From: Conus ventricosus
Lineage: Eukaryota; Mollusca; Gastropoda; Neogastropoda; Conidae
Assembly (NCBI GenBank): GCA_018398815.1
Contig: JAFLJL010014684.1
Coordinates: 23,203-87,202, forward strand
Reading direction: 5' to 3'
Length of the DNA: 64,000 nt
This document shows positions 1 through 11,060 of the stretch, in pieces (the stretch's first letter is position 1; each line of letters starts with the position of its first letter). Made by a program: the position numbers and the translations under genes. The notes beneath the pieces are model-generated. The model worked only from the letters and a program-made list of their open reading frames with translations, had not been told where the DNA came from and did no database searches.

Positions 1-2680
1 GAATCATTTCTTCTTTGCGACCACCAGACATGGATGAGAGGAACTCTTTTAGGTTTGGACGGATCTGAAAGAGTTTGTTATCCATCTGTGTATTCCAATC
101 GTTCTGCCAGAGGTCTCTGACATAATTACTAACTTTTGGTTTCAGATCTGTGCAGGGGATAGATATGTTAGACTGTTTCCCTGTTGTGGCAGTCTTAGCC
201 ATTTCATTCCCTCCGATGCCAACATGACTGGGAACTAAGCCAGAATGTTGGGACCTTTCCACTTTCAATGTAGCAAAAAGTTAAAACACAGGTGTAGAAG
301 TTCGGGGTGATGGAGGTTTTACGGCCAGCTATGGCCTCCAAAGCTGACAGCGAATCAGACAAAACCAGAAAGTCCTTCTTTGTAGACTGAGAGATTATCT
401 TCAGTGCTAGAACCAGAGCTGTAAGTCAGCAGAGTAAACCGAAGCATCTGATGGAATATATTCTGATGACATTTGTTGAGGAGCACCAGGGCAATAGGCT
501 GCACAGGCAGACTTGGAACTGTCGGTGAATATTTTCTGAAAGGATAGGAATTTGAACAGAGATCTGTAAACAATTGCCTTGTATGCCAGAGAGCTTGTGG
601 ATTCTTTGCGAAAAGCTGCAAGATCAAAGCAAATTTCTGGTGTGAAAAAGGTCCATGGGGCCTATCTGGAAACTTGGAGAAGTCAGACACAAGTCCTAGA
701 TCAAGACCTGCATTCTGCGCACGAGGCTGCATACAAAGACCAAACAGAGGAATACAGTTGGATTTTTAAAAATTTACTTTGAAACCGAGGGTTAAAAACA
801 CAGTCGTAGGTAGGGTTTTCCGGTTCAGAGAACAGTCTGACACAGTAGTTTGAAGGATAGTTTCAGCCTGCGGTTGAATAACGACGGTTCACCTGCTTCT
901 GCATACAGACTGTACACAGGGGTGGTGTGGAATGCTCCAAGACAGAGACGAAGCCCTTGATGGTAATACGGTCCAAGAGTTTCAGGTAAGAGGGTCTTGT
1001 AGAGCCGTACATAGCACAACCATAGTCCAGTTTAGAACGGACTAAGGCTCTGTAAAGGTGCAGCAAAGTTTTCTTATCAGCACCCCAGTCAGTGTGTGGT
1101 ACACCCGCAGAATGTTCTGGCAAGAAGTTTTTAGGTTTTTAATGTGACTAAGAAAGGAGTTTTTGGTCGAAAATAACTCCTAGAAATTTGGCCTCTTTGA
1201 CAGTTGGGATGGGAGATTTCCCTACTTGGATTTCAGGATCTGCAAAAAACTAACGAAAATTATGGAAGTGAATGCATTGTGTCATAGTAGCAGAAAAAGT
1301 GAAGCCGTTTTCTTCTGCCCACTGATGAATTTTATCTACACAAAGTTGGAGTCTGCGCTGAACACGCGGGTACAAGCTTTCACTTGCATAGACAGCAAAA
1401 TCATCGACAAACAATGAGCAGTCAGAACCCTGCTGAACTGAATTAACAATGTTGTTGATTTGATGCCAAAGGGGCATGAAACAGTATGCTCCCTTGTGGA
1501 ACACCAAACTCCTGCTCATGAACATCAGAGAGAGTGGTGCCAACCTGAACCTGGAATTGTCGTTCTGCCAAAAATTTTTTTTTTTAAGTGGAAGATGACC
1601 CCGAAAACCAAGATCATGGAGATCATAAAGTATCCCACATTTCCAGGTGGTATTGTAGGCCTTCTCCAAATCAAAGAAAATAGCCACTGCATGTTGTTTA
1701 TTTAGAAAGGCGTTTCAAGTGTAGATTCCAGATGGATCAAAATAATGGTCCACTGTAGTTTGATGTTTGAGGAAGCCACACTGTTCTTTCGGCAGAAGGC
1801 TGTCAGTTTCAAGTTTCCACATGAGTCAAGCATCGACTATTTTTTCCAGCAGTCTGCAGATACAGCTGGTCAAAGCTATCGGATGGTAATTTGATGGGTT
1901 CGAAAGATCTTTTCCTGGTTTGCAAATAGGTATGATGAGGGCTTTTCACCAAGAAGGTGGAAAGAATCCAGTATGTCCATACATGGTTGTATGCGTGTAG
2001 CAGGATGTTCAGACCTTTTTGTGAAAGATGTTTCAAAAGTTTATAGAGGATTTCGTCTATACCAGGAAAGCAATCGCTGCAAGAAAGTAAGGTGGTTTCA
2101 ATTCGTTTAAAGTGAAAGGAAGATTGTAGTCTTCCATGTTGTCTGATGAAAAGTTGCATGGTGATTTTTCTTTGAGGGCTTTGTTTTTGAGAAAACAGGC
2201 TCATTTGTTACAAGAAGAGGAATTCATTTTAATAGTTGAAGCAAGCAGATTGGCAACCACTTTTTTCTCTGTTATTAAAGAGTCAGAAAACTTGAGACGG
2301 TTCACAGTGGGCAGGTGTTCTTCCTTTAATGTTCCTGATGATTTTCCACACCTTTTTCTTCAATGTTTTGGATGTGAAACTTGAGCAAAATTGTTTTCAA
2401 GATAAACGTTTACTGGTTTTATAAATGTGTTTGGATTTTGCTCTCAGTTTCTGATGCGCTCGATGTTGGGCATCGATGGTCTGCGGGAGACCCAACATTG
2501 AGCTCTTTTGTGGGCTTTGTTAATTTCCTTGCATTCAGAGCTCAACCAAGGAATTTTTGGCATTAGGGGCTTCTTGGAAGATGTGGGAATGGTTGACTTT
2601 GCGCAATTCAGTATGATATCTGAAAGACTTCCTGCCGGATCTTCACTTTGCAGGATCTTGTCCTCTTCCAGAACATTAAC

Positions 2681-3966
2681 CCTCTTTTGTATGCACCTTA
2701 CTCACCTTACTTAGACTGAAATCATACGGTAAGGGACATAACTCTGTAATTTTACCATACCTCCTTATTTAAAAGTATATTTTAAAGCAAACTAAAGCAA
2801 GAAAAATATATGTAAAAATTGTTTTTATGTTCTGTGTAATTTGTTCTTGCTTGTAAACTGATATGATGATGTTTACTGTGCCATTGTATTCTTTAAAAAT
2901 TATTAAAGATGAAATTTCACAACCAACTTTGTTTTGCGTTGACACTTACCTTCACTCATCTTCTCATATATTACACAATTTTCACAAAACAGAACACAAA
3001 TATCAATGCAAGTATCATGTGTTCACACACACCATGTATCTATGTCACTCAGAACAGGTTTGCAGGCAGCAAAATTGATTATTTACACAGTAATAACACA
3101 CAAAAAAAAGAAAGAAAATGTATACGTATCTGTCACAGCAATCAGTATCACAAACTGTCCAGGTCTTCACTGCACAGGCCTGACCAGTACAGTCTCTGTC
3201 TTGGCAGCTTGTGAATTCCCATCATTACTGCTATAGCAATATACAGCTTCATTTCTTCTACTGTTGCTTCACGCCATTTAGAATCTAGTTTTCCCTTTTC
3301 TTCCTGAACTTGCTGAGCATACAGATTTGTTTCTTCAGCCAAGGTCTGAAAAAACGTTCTGGTAAAAGGAGATGAAAATAATCAAGAGGCGAAGCATCGA
3401 CCGGCAAATCATGTTTTGGCCCTACATCTTCACAAAATTGATCAATTTGAAAATCTTTCAATGAACTAGACCACGTACCAGAAGTTTCACGGTCTTGTAG
3501 CACCGGTGCTTCTTCGTCATCTTCCGAACTAGATTCCGATGAATTGTGGTTCATCAAACGCACCACATCATCCCAATCAATTATCTAGGTCACTTTCATC
3601 GGCAGGCTTCACTTGCTGCAATTCATCTCGCGTAAATCCTTCAAAATCCGACTCCTCTTCGTCACTGTCTCCCATTATGGAACGCCAAAATCTTTCTGCA
3701 GCCATGCTGACGAACGCTACTTTTCTGGCAAACTTGAAAATTCAATAACTCGACAACCACTGCACTGATCGACACGCGGTTTGTTGCAAAAGGAAGCGGA
3801 AATGAGCAGAAAAAAGGAAGTCATGTTCTCGCGAGATCTCCGTTCCATGGTAAACATGGCTGCCCCCATAAAGTGCGTGGTCATTCATGAGGCGCTCACG
3901 GGCGCTTAATGTTTCGGGTAACCGACTTCCGGCGGGGCGCTAGCGGGCGTTCTACTGTTAAGAGGG
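2681..3966 (-). mobile_element. piggyBac-type DNA transposon, internally deleted (insertion 1, copy 1)
   Basis: The element is flanked on both sides by TTAA (2677-2680 and 3967-3970), the piggyBac target duplication. Its termini are inverted and start CCCTCTT: CCCTCTTTTGTATGC on the left, and CCCTCTTAACAGTAG reading inward from the right. At 1,286 bp it is much shorter than an autonomous piggyBac (over 2 kb) and keeps only the transposase N-terminus. Removing it restores the LINE endonuclease-to-RT reading sense, which supports the boundaries. It is therefore a non-autonomous derivative that depends on a transposase encoded elsewhere. Confidence 0.9.
3148..3705 (-). pseudogene. piggyBac transposase N-terminal fragment
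   Basis: The N-terminus of a piggyBac-like transposase. It is an acidic, serine-rich leader (DSDEEESDFEGFTRDEL, SDLDIDWDD) followed by the beginning of the DDE_Tnp_1_7-type domain (a LPRQRLYWS-like end). It stops before any catalytic aspartate. The intact 179-codon version is in the second locus (60378-59839). Here two small indels split it. The acidic leader is shared with the shorter piggyBac at 5308-5974, so both belong to one family. Confidence 0.75.
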
Positions 3967-5307
3967 TTAAGAAACGTAGTGGCAAAGAGGTACCAATCTG
4001 CTTTGTTAAAATTGAGGCTTTCTGGTAAGGACTCACTCTCTATATTTGTATACCGAAGCAACACAGGAAAAAGGTCGCTACCATGTAGGTCCTCATCAAC
4101 CTCCCAAACAAAATCCAGAAACAAAGAAGGGCCACAAACAGAAAGATCCAGACAAGATGTGGTTCCATTAGGTGAGTGAAAGTAAGTTGGCGATTTCCCA
4201 TTCAAGACGCACAAATCAAGCTCTGAAAACACTTCCCAGGGTTCCTGCAGACTCCCAAGAACAAATTCAAGGATTTTTCAAAGGGCGTTTATTTGATTTC
4301 AAAATTCAAGACAAGAGGTGGCACGAAAATTAAACCATCATTCTTTTTAAAACTTCATTTTTTCTACTTGTTTGTTAAAAAAAAATGGAATAAACATATT
4401 TGGTCGATTTCAAAGCTCTTGTGTGATTTGGGGACTACATATGGGGGCAAAATGATGAAAAATGAAGAAAAAAAAAGGTTCATGACAAGAACTGTACTTG
4501 TATCATAGCAGACATGTTAGGCACTTGAAACATGACTTTTCTTGTTCCCTCTCCCCCCCTCAAGTCCAAATCTTTGCCAGACAGTTCAGTTGTTGGCCTG
4601 CGTTTTGTTTTTTCCCCCACTATTAGATTGTTCGTCTATGTATTTGTCTGACTTTATTCAGTTTAAAAGGCTGTGCCAGTCTTGAATAAAAGTTACTCTG
4701 TGTTAGGTTTCCTTATGGGAGCAAAACATACCCCACTTGTTTACTGTTTTTCTTGTTTTGCTGAGCTATAGTAATGCAGTTACAAAACAATTTTTATATA
4801 TCGTTTTGCTGAGCTATAGTAATGTAGTTTTTGAAAGGATTTTTATATATGTAAACTGCTTTGTTTTTCAAAATTTCTTTTCCATATGGTGGCCATCCGG
4901 CTTCGCGTTTCATTGCTTTTGAATTATTCCAATAGAAAAAGGAAATAATACATGCTGTTTTGACTTATAGATAAATATAATTGCATGCAGAAATCATTTC
5001 TGATCAAAAGAAATTTTTTTTACCAAGCTAGCTAGTCTGGATCCAGAGACATTGTACTCCTTGCACATCAACCGTTGTTGAAAAAAGTGATTTTGATAAA
5101 ACGGTGTTTGAAAATAAAGAAGTTAAGCAATTTTCACACACACCTCCTTTAAATAAAGTCCTTTTTTACTTCGAAAAATGTGAAAATAGACAAAATGAAC
5201 ACCACAGATGGTTTTCAACAGACTTTCTTGAGCACAAAAACACATAAAACCCAAAACATGATTTTTGAAACAAAATGGTAAAATTTTCGTGCCACCTCTC
5301 CCCTTAA

Positions 5308-5974
5308 CCCTCTTGACAAGTGCGCGCCCACTAGCACCCAACCGGAAAATCACACGGCCAAAAGGCTGAGCGCCCGGTAAAACACGTGGCAACAATGGGC
5401 GCCGCCATGTTTCTCGTAGAAAAGGAAGTCTCGCGAGGACGTGACTTCCTTCTTCTGTAGCCATTTACTTCCGTTTGCAAAAAAAAACGCGAGTCGATAC
5501 GTGCCGTAGTTTCTCAAATTACGAATTTTTTAAGTTTTGTGGTCGAAATGCTGTTTTTCACCATCGCTAACCTTGATTTCTGCCGTTCTATAACGAGATT
5601 TAGTGATGGAGATACTGTGATTTGTAGGATTTACGGCATAAGACTTAGTGAAAGTGCTGGGCAATGAAGCTTATAGTGACCTAGATTTCGACTGGGATGA
5701 GGTTCCAGGTATGATAAACAACGATTCGGAAGAAGTTCTGAAGAAGATTTTTTCCCCCCCCCGTGTAAATGGCTCATGTGATATTCTTTCAAACTTATGA
5801 TATAGCAACATACATATTCGAAGGAAGTTTTAAAATTATTTTCATTTCACTATTTCCTTTCCTCTCTTTTAAATTAATTTTTAAATTGGGCAACCATGTT
5901 CAAATTACGGAGTTACTTACCTTGCCCATGGTTTTCGGCGTAACTAAGCTCAGGTAAGTGCATACAAAAGGAGG
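5308..5974 (+). mobile_element. Short piggyBac derivative (insertion 2, copy 1)
   Basis: A 667-bp element flanked by TTAA (5304-5307 and 5975-5978). Its left end, CCCTCTTGACAAGTGCGCGC, resembles the transposase-start end of insertion 1. Its right end read inward, CCTCCTTTTGTATGCACTTA, resembles the other end of insertion 1 (CCCTCTTTTGTATGCACCTT). Inside, near 5670-5750, the translated sequence SDLDFDWDEVPG matches the acidic transposase leader SDLDIDWDDVVR of insertion 1, after which coding is lost. It is a deletion derivative of the same family in the opposite orientation. Confidence 0.8.
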
Positions 5975-5995
5975 TTAAGGCTACACGACTCGTGT

Positions 5996-6290
5996 AAAAA
6001 TAGAAAAAAGAAATGGCAGTTTGATTTTTCTGCGTTCAGGTTGATGAAAAAAATTATCTTAAAACAAATTTTACAAACATTGTCACGATCCTGGATTGTT
6101 GTTGGCGATTTGACCAAGGAGATAATTTGCAACTTTATCAATTTTGATGAAGTTACAAATGATCTCCCTTGGTAAAATTGCAGAAGATCCAGGATCACGA
6201 CGAATGTTTGTAAAAATTTGTTTTTAGATTGTTTTTCATTAACCTGAGCGCAGAAAAATCAAGCTGCCATTTCTTTTTGCACATTAAAGA
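5996..6290. repeat. Long imperfect palindrome (MITE-like hairpin)
   Basis: The left arm contains AAAGAAATGGCAGTTTGATT and later AAATTTTACAAACATTGTC. The right arm contains the reverse complements (CAAGCTGCCATTTCTTTTT; ACGAATGTTTGTAAAAATTT). The centre lies near 6147, around matching copies of GATCCTGGAT/ATCCAGGATC and TTTGACCAAGG/CCCTTGGTAAA. The arms are about 120-130 nt with scattered mismatches. It may be a fold-back MITE or the internal hairpin of the surrounding hAT-like element. It is conserved in the second locus (about 62662-62950). Confidence 0.7.
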
Positions 6291-6861
6291 TTTTTGGAGC
6301 TGATGGCTTGATTTTCAAAGGCTTTCAAGGAGGTTTGGTCAACAGAACCACATTTTATTGATTTTCAAAGGTTTTTCAAGGTCTTAAAATTCCCTGTCAG
6401 AATTCAAAGAGTTTCAAGGAGTTTCAAGGAGCATACGAACCCTGCTTCCTCTAAAAGCAGACCCCTTGGTGAAGATCTTTCACTTCCCCATGGAGGAGAG
6501 TGACCATTCGGATCGCCTAATAGCAGGAAGGGTCAAGGAAACTGCTCTAAGAGTGAAATGAGGTCCCGTTTGGTCACACAGATATTTGGAGACAGACACA
6601 AGCTACAGATAGTTATTGTTTTGTGGGGAGTAACCCGAGCTGCCACTGCCTGAAGTGGAGTCTGCAAAGCAACTGGGCTGTACAGAACAGAGTTGTGAAT
6701 GAATAAGGCTACCCCGCCAGCAGCGCCATGTTCCAACAGTTTGTGCAGGTTGATTTAGGAAGCTGTAGCCAGAAAATGGGAAAGTTTTGTCAGACCTTAG
6801 TAGACTTTCTTGCAGTGAAACTAGCACAGGCCTAGCTTCCTGGCACAAAAGCTGCAGTTCT

Positions 6862-8316
6862 TCATAATTGGAATACAGTCCCCTTATGTACCATTGCAAG
6901 ACGGTTTCCATTTTTGTTGAGGACTTTTTTTAATCTGTCTGGTGGAACTGGTAATTTTTTCTTCCCCGTTCGGGACGAACTCAATGATCTTGGTGGCATG
7001 GTGGAGGCTTTCCTTTGCACTCCACCAATGCCACTTTGGTCGAAGCCACTGTCAGAGCGCCTCCTTTGGGAGGTGGTCTCAGCTTGGCGGCGTCTCGGGG
7101 CGAACCCCTTGCTGGCTAGCCCGCCACAGCCGCAGGCTTAGTGGATGCACTGGAAATGCACCCTTTGGTAAATTAAAGGCCCCCATCAATAGCCGTTTTC
7201 TTTTGCGATGTATTAGAAACCAGAAGACATTTCAGCGGTTCGAGACCACATGGGTCTGTTTGAACACTGGTTTCCACCGAAAGTGCTCTGAGTGATTTTT
7301 TCACAGCTGTCGAAAAAAGGAGTTGAGTTCCCTTCTACTCCTGCACCAATTTTTTGGCTTCGAAGAACGAAATCTTTTTTTTGTTTTATGCGCTGGATTT
7401 TGCTTTCTATTCGGCAAACAGGGCAGTCTTCTGAAGAAGGGTGGTCACCATCACAGTTCACGCATTTTGTGGATTCACATCCGCCCTCATGAACTGCTTT
7501 GCTGCAGGTGGCACACGCCTCCTCTCCCAGGCATTTCTCCTTGACGTGACCAAATCGTTGACATCTGAAGCACCTCAGTGGGGATGGTACATACAGGGCT
7601 ACTTTTACTCTTAGGTGTCCCACCTTTATGGACTCTGGAAGAGTCGGTTTGGCGAAGGCGAGGAACAGAGTATTTTCGGTTTCCTCTCTGCACCTTTTCG
7701 GAAAGTCGCCCTCCTGACCTCTACCACTCCTTGATCAGCCAACTCAGCTTTTATTTCTCTTTCAGATATCCCAAACAACTCTCGGCAATGGATGACACCT
7801 TTCGAGGAGTTAAGAATTTTGTGAGGGGACACCCAGATTGGGTAATTCACAAGACTTGCTGACTTTAATTAGTTCTCTGAGTGGGCTTTTCGGTCAACCT
7901 CCATGAGCAGGGAACCATGCTTCAACCTCTTGACTGATTTCAGCTCTGCCCCTGCAAGACCTTTCAGCCCCTTTGCAACAGCAATGGGACTCAACTTCGT
8001 AACCGGTCATTCACTATCTGCCGACTGGATTATCAGCCAAGAGGGCCAAGCGGCAAGTGTCTTCTGGACTTCGTGTCCGAGTCCGAGTCCATGTCCCTTG
8101 AAGGGTCGGAACCCAGTTTTCTTCTCTTTCCTGTTTTAGTAGTTTTGGGGCCATGAAGGTATTTAAATACTGGCAGAGATATAAACGGTCACCCCAGGAG
8201 AGCTGCCGTGCTGGGGAAGGGACAATGGATGGCCATAGTATGGCGTCCATGAGCCTGGTACTGTCCCGCATGAAAACCAGACAGTGCACCTTAGCAACTG
8301 AAGTGGGATCAGCCAC
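6862..8316 (-). pseudogene. LINE ORF1, Gag-like nucleic-acid-binding protein (frameshifted)
   Basis: An RNA-binding ORF1 of a LINE. An N-terminal piece (8316-8014) is followed by a segment containing LNSSKGVIHCREL (7850-7626), which resembles the RRM-like part of Jockey-group ORF1 proteins. Next comes a zinc-knuckle segment (7623-7213) with CFRCQRFGHVKEKC and two further Cys clusters, CATCSKAVHEGGC and CVNCDGDHPSSEDC. The C-terminus is basic and serine-rich. Its stop at 6862-6864 lies inside the start of ORF2 (ATG at 6911), so the two ORFs overlap by about 50 nt, as is common in this group. The frames are broken near 7850-8014 and 7213-7300. The second copy (63526 onward) is cleaner in the C-terminal part. 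Confidence 0.75.
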
Positions 8317-8744
8317 TCAGCCCCTCACCTGGTAACTGTAGCTTGGGCTTCCCTGCTGCTTACGGCAGCGACTCAAGTATCAGAGAAAAAAAGAGTGTGG
8401 AAAAGAAGGCTTGAAGGGGAGACAGAGAGAGAAAAGATCCGTTAAGAAATGCAGAAGACAGAATTGGAAAAAGGTGGGTTGCTATTTGTCAGGGCCCTCA
8501 CTTTTAACCTTTTTGGCATGGGAGACCCCTATCAGGGGCATCAATTCCTACCACGTAGTGCTTAGGCCAGTCAGCAATTGGTATACAGGCCTAGAACCAT
8601 TGACAACAACTAACCATTACTAGTTGAGTATTCATGCCCCCATCAGCAAAGCCTAAGGGATCACTGGACCATGCAAGCCCTCTGACCATGGCAAGGTTGC
8701 AACTCCAGAAAGGTGGTGATGGCCGATGGTGAAGCATATAGAAG

Positions 8745-9744
8745 NNNNNNNNNNNNNNNNNNNNNNNNNNNNNNNNNNNNNNNNNNNNNNNNNNNNNNNN
8801 NNNNNNNNNNNNNNNNNNNNNNNNNNNNNNNNNNNNNNNNNNNNNNNNNNNNNNNNNNNNNNNNNNNNNNNNNNNNNNNNNNNNNNNNNNNNNNNNNNNN
8901 NNNNNNNNNNNNNNNNNNNNNNNNNNNNNNNNNNNNNNNNNNNNNNNNNNNNNNNNNNNNNNNNNNNNNNNNNNNNNNNNNNNNNNNNNNNNNNNNNNNN
9001 NNNNNNNNNNNNNNNNNNNNNNNNNNNNNNNNNNNNNNNNNNNNNNNNNNNNNNNNNNNNNNNNNNNNNNNNNNNNNNNNNNNNNNNNNNNNNNNNNNNN
9101 NNNNNNNNNNNNNNNNNNNNNNNNNNNNNNNNNNNNNNNNNNNNNNNNNNNNNNNNNNNNNNNNNNNNNNNNNNNNNNNNNNNNNNNNNNNNNNNNNNNN
9201 NNNNNNNNNNNNNNNNNNNNNNNNNNNNNNNNNNNNNNNNNNNNNNNNNNNNNNNNNNNNNNNNNNNNNNNNNNNNNNNNNNNNNNNNNNNNNNNNNNNN
9301 NNNNNNNNNNNNNNNNNNNNNNNNNNNNNNNNNNNNNNNNNNNNNNNNNNNNNNNNNNNNNNNNNNNNNNNNNNNNNNNNNNNNNNNNNNNNNNNNNNNN
9401 NNNNNNNNNNNNNNNNNNNNNNNNNNNNNNNNNNNNNNNNNNNNNNNNNNNNNNNNNNNNNNNNNNNNNNNNNNNNNNNNNNNNNNNNNNNNNNNNNNNN
9501 NNNNNNNNNNNNNNNNNNNNNNNNNNNNNNNNNNNNNNNNNNNNNNNNNNNNNNNNNNNNNNNNNNNNNNNNNNNNNNNNNNNNNNNNNNNNNNNNNNNN
9601 NNNNNNNNNNNNNNNNNNNNNNNNNNNNNNNNNNNNNNNNNNNNNNNNNNNNNNNNNNNNNNNNNNNNNNNNNNNNNNNNNNNNNNNNNNNNNNNNNNNN
9701 NNNNNNNNNNNNNNNNNNNNNNNNNNNNNNNNNNNNNNNNNNNN
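8745..9744. other. Assembly gap (1,000 N)
   Basis: Exactly 1,000 unresolved bases, typical of a fixed-size scaffold join. Sequence on the left is LINE 5' region; sequence on the right is an unrelated, homopolymer-rich Polinton fragment. Adjacency across the gap should not be trusted. Confidence 0.99.
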
Positions 9745-10329
9745 CTGGCCCCCAGCCCTTTTTTTTTAACCCATAAAAAAAATTAAATAAAAAACCCAAA
9801 TTTTTAAAATAACAATCAATAAAAAAAACAAATTTTTAATAAACAAACGTACTGAACGGGGGGGTCATCCGTAAGCATAGTTTGGGCGTGCTTAGTTTTT
9901 TCCCTAACTGCTCTTTTTTTTTTTTTTTAGCTCATCTTTGTCTCTTATTAAAAATTTTTAAAACTTAAACAACTTAAAAACATTTTTGTCCTTAGTGTAA
10001 AAAATACAACTGTTTTTTAACCCTGCAAAAAAAGGGCTTTTAAACACATTATATTTTTAAATTTAAAAAAACCACACAAAAAACTAAGGCGTGACCCCCA
10101 CTAAAGGCTAGTTTTGGGACAGAGTTTTTCCCTTTTTTTAAAAAGGTCTGGGTTCAGTTTGAACATCAAAAATAATAAAAACATTTTTTCATTTCCCTCA
10201 AATAGTCTATAGAATTTTCCCAAAACAGCCCCGCTCATTTTTGCCCACTGGGAATCAACTAAAAATATATTCCCCGTCGTCCAAAAAAAAATTTTCCTTT
10301 TTTTGAAGACTTTTTTGTGTTTAAAAGGG

Positions 10330-10450
10330 TTTTGTCAAAATTAACAATGTGCTCGAAATGAAAACCTGTATATTGTTTGTAACAAATCAAGTACGAATAC
10401 AGTTTTCCCACACCCAGAACCCCCAGATAAGAGAACATGGGGACTTTAGG
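10330..10450 (-). pseudogene. Diverged A32-like packaging ATPase fragment (Polinton-type)
   Basis: Reading the minus strand from about 10423, a Walker A motif GGSGCGKT is followed by VFVLDLLQTIYRFSF. This parallels CGQTGCGKTNFVLDLLQT in the ATPase of element B (38336-38948). The frame is lost on both sides in sequence full of homopolymer runs, so flanking parts (9745-10330) cannot be read. It is a different, diverged copy: the residues differ at several places and its neighbour is a capsid gene, unlike the order in element B. This supports a third, distantly related Polinton truncated by the assembly gap. Confidence 0.65.
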
Positions 10451-10544
10451 AAGAAATTTTCAAGCTACCATCGTTTTTTTTTAGAATATTTTTTTCTAAC
10501 ATTTTAATGAGGGGACGTTTTTAAAAACCCTTTTTCTTAAATGT

Positions 10545-11060
10545 TTAACTGGGGGCATCAAAAACCATAAAAAAAATGCATTTCCCCGGGGGGGCTTTTT
10601 CCGTCTGTTTCTTGCGAAAAATTTTTTTTTTATGCCATCTTGCCCAAACCCTTTCTCCATTTCCAAAACAATCTTTGTCAAATGGGGATCTAAAATCGAG
10701 CCACACCCCATATTTTTTTATTAAGTAGCCCTTCGATTTTCCATCATAAAGGCAAGTTTTTTTTACATACCCGATCAACGGCGGGATCTCTTTGCCTACC
10801 CCAGCGAACAATTTTCCCTTATTTCATCGAAGTGTTGGTGGGGAAAAAGGGGCCCGGACCCGAATACAACTGTTTGGGACTTTCCATTTTTTTAAAACAG
10901 CCCAACCCTTTCTCAATTTTTGGATTATAAAACCCCTTCTGATTTTTTCTCTGAAAAGGAGTTTTTCTTCATAAATAAGAACAAAATTCCAAAGGGGCTT
11001 TAGAGACTGATTTAGAGTATGTTTTCCCGAGAGTGTCTCGCTTTTTCTATTTTCCCGTAA
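10545..11060 (-). pseudogene. Diverged hexon-like major capsid protein, C-terminal fragment
   Basis: The minus-strand translation shows, in order, FYNPKI, HFDEIREKF and KKYGVWLDFRSPFD with FGNGE after it. The corresponding motifs of the element B capsid gene are FFNPKI, HFDEIRKLF and TKYGLWIDLRSTED with HGSGR. Order and spacing are preserved, so this is a homologous C-terminal half of a double-jelly-roll-type capsid gene from another Polinton lineage. Frames change at poly-A/T runs. It lies just upstream, on the same strand, of the ATPase fragment. Confidence 0.65.

Larger units (their letters stand above)
4265..6444. mobile_element. hAT-like non-autonomous DNA element (host of piggyBac 2), copy 1
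   Basis: About 2.2 kb of AT-rich sequence interrupts the LINE endonuclease; coding sense resumes on both sides. Reading inward from the right, the terminus is CAGGGTTCGTATGCTCC, like the CAG-start of hAT elements. The left end is CAAGGATTTTTCAAAG, and both ends carry repeated TTCAAGG/CCTTGAA words. I see no transposase. No clear 8-bp target duplication can be read, so the hAT label is tentative. It contains a deleted piggyBac (5308-5974) and a long hairpin (about 5996-6290). Confidence 0.45.
1..6911 (-). pseudogene. LINE ORF2: endonuclease, reverse transcriptase and RNase H (interrupted)
   Basis: The replication polyprotein of the LINE. It starts at the ATG at 6911. The endonuclease begins with a WYIRGLYSNYEEL-like strand and continues to GDPNGHSPPWGS (about 6480), matching the catalytic GDFN motif region. 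It resumes after the hAT-like insert with the CLDLSVCGP segment (4256-3967). After the piggyBac the reverse transcriptase runs from about 2676 to 1140. Visible motifs are FDLEKAY (motif A, near 1680), the GVPQGS-type motif B (readable in copy 2 near 58160) and FVDDFA (the YxDD box variant, near 1400). The RNase H begins with a SAELTALVLALK-like strand (about 440-400) followed by LSDSLSALEA (375-340). Two large insertions and many frameshifts make it non-functional. Confidence 0.85.
1..8744 (-). mobile_element. Jockey-like non-LTR retrotransposon, copy 1, with nested insertions
   Basis: A minus-strand LINE. From high to low coordinates it has a 5' untranslated-like stretch (about 8340-8744), ORF1 with zinc knuckles, an APE-type endonuclease, a reverse transcriptase and the start of RNase H, which runs off the window start. 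The ORF2 reading frame is cut twice: at 2681-3966 by a piggyBac and at about 4265-6444 by a hAT-like insert. Coding sense resumes on the far side of each insert, which fixes the order of insertion. Small frameshifts, mainly at homopolymers, break every domain. The same locus with the same insertions lies at 56.3-64 kb. Jockey-clade placement rests on domain order and motif style only. Confidence 0.85.

Noticed and set aside
8591..9799. Very long open frames spanning the N block
   Set aside because: They consist almost entirely of unresolved bases; no real coding evidence.
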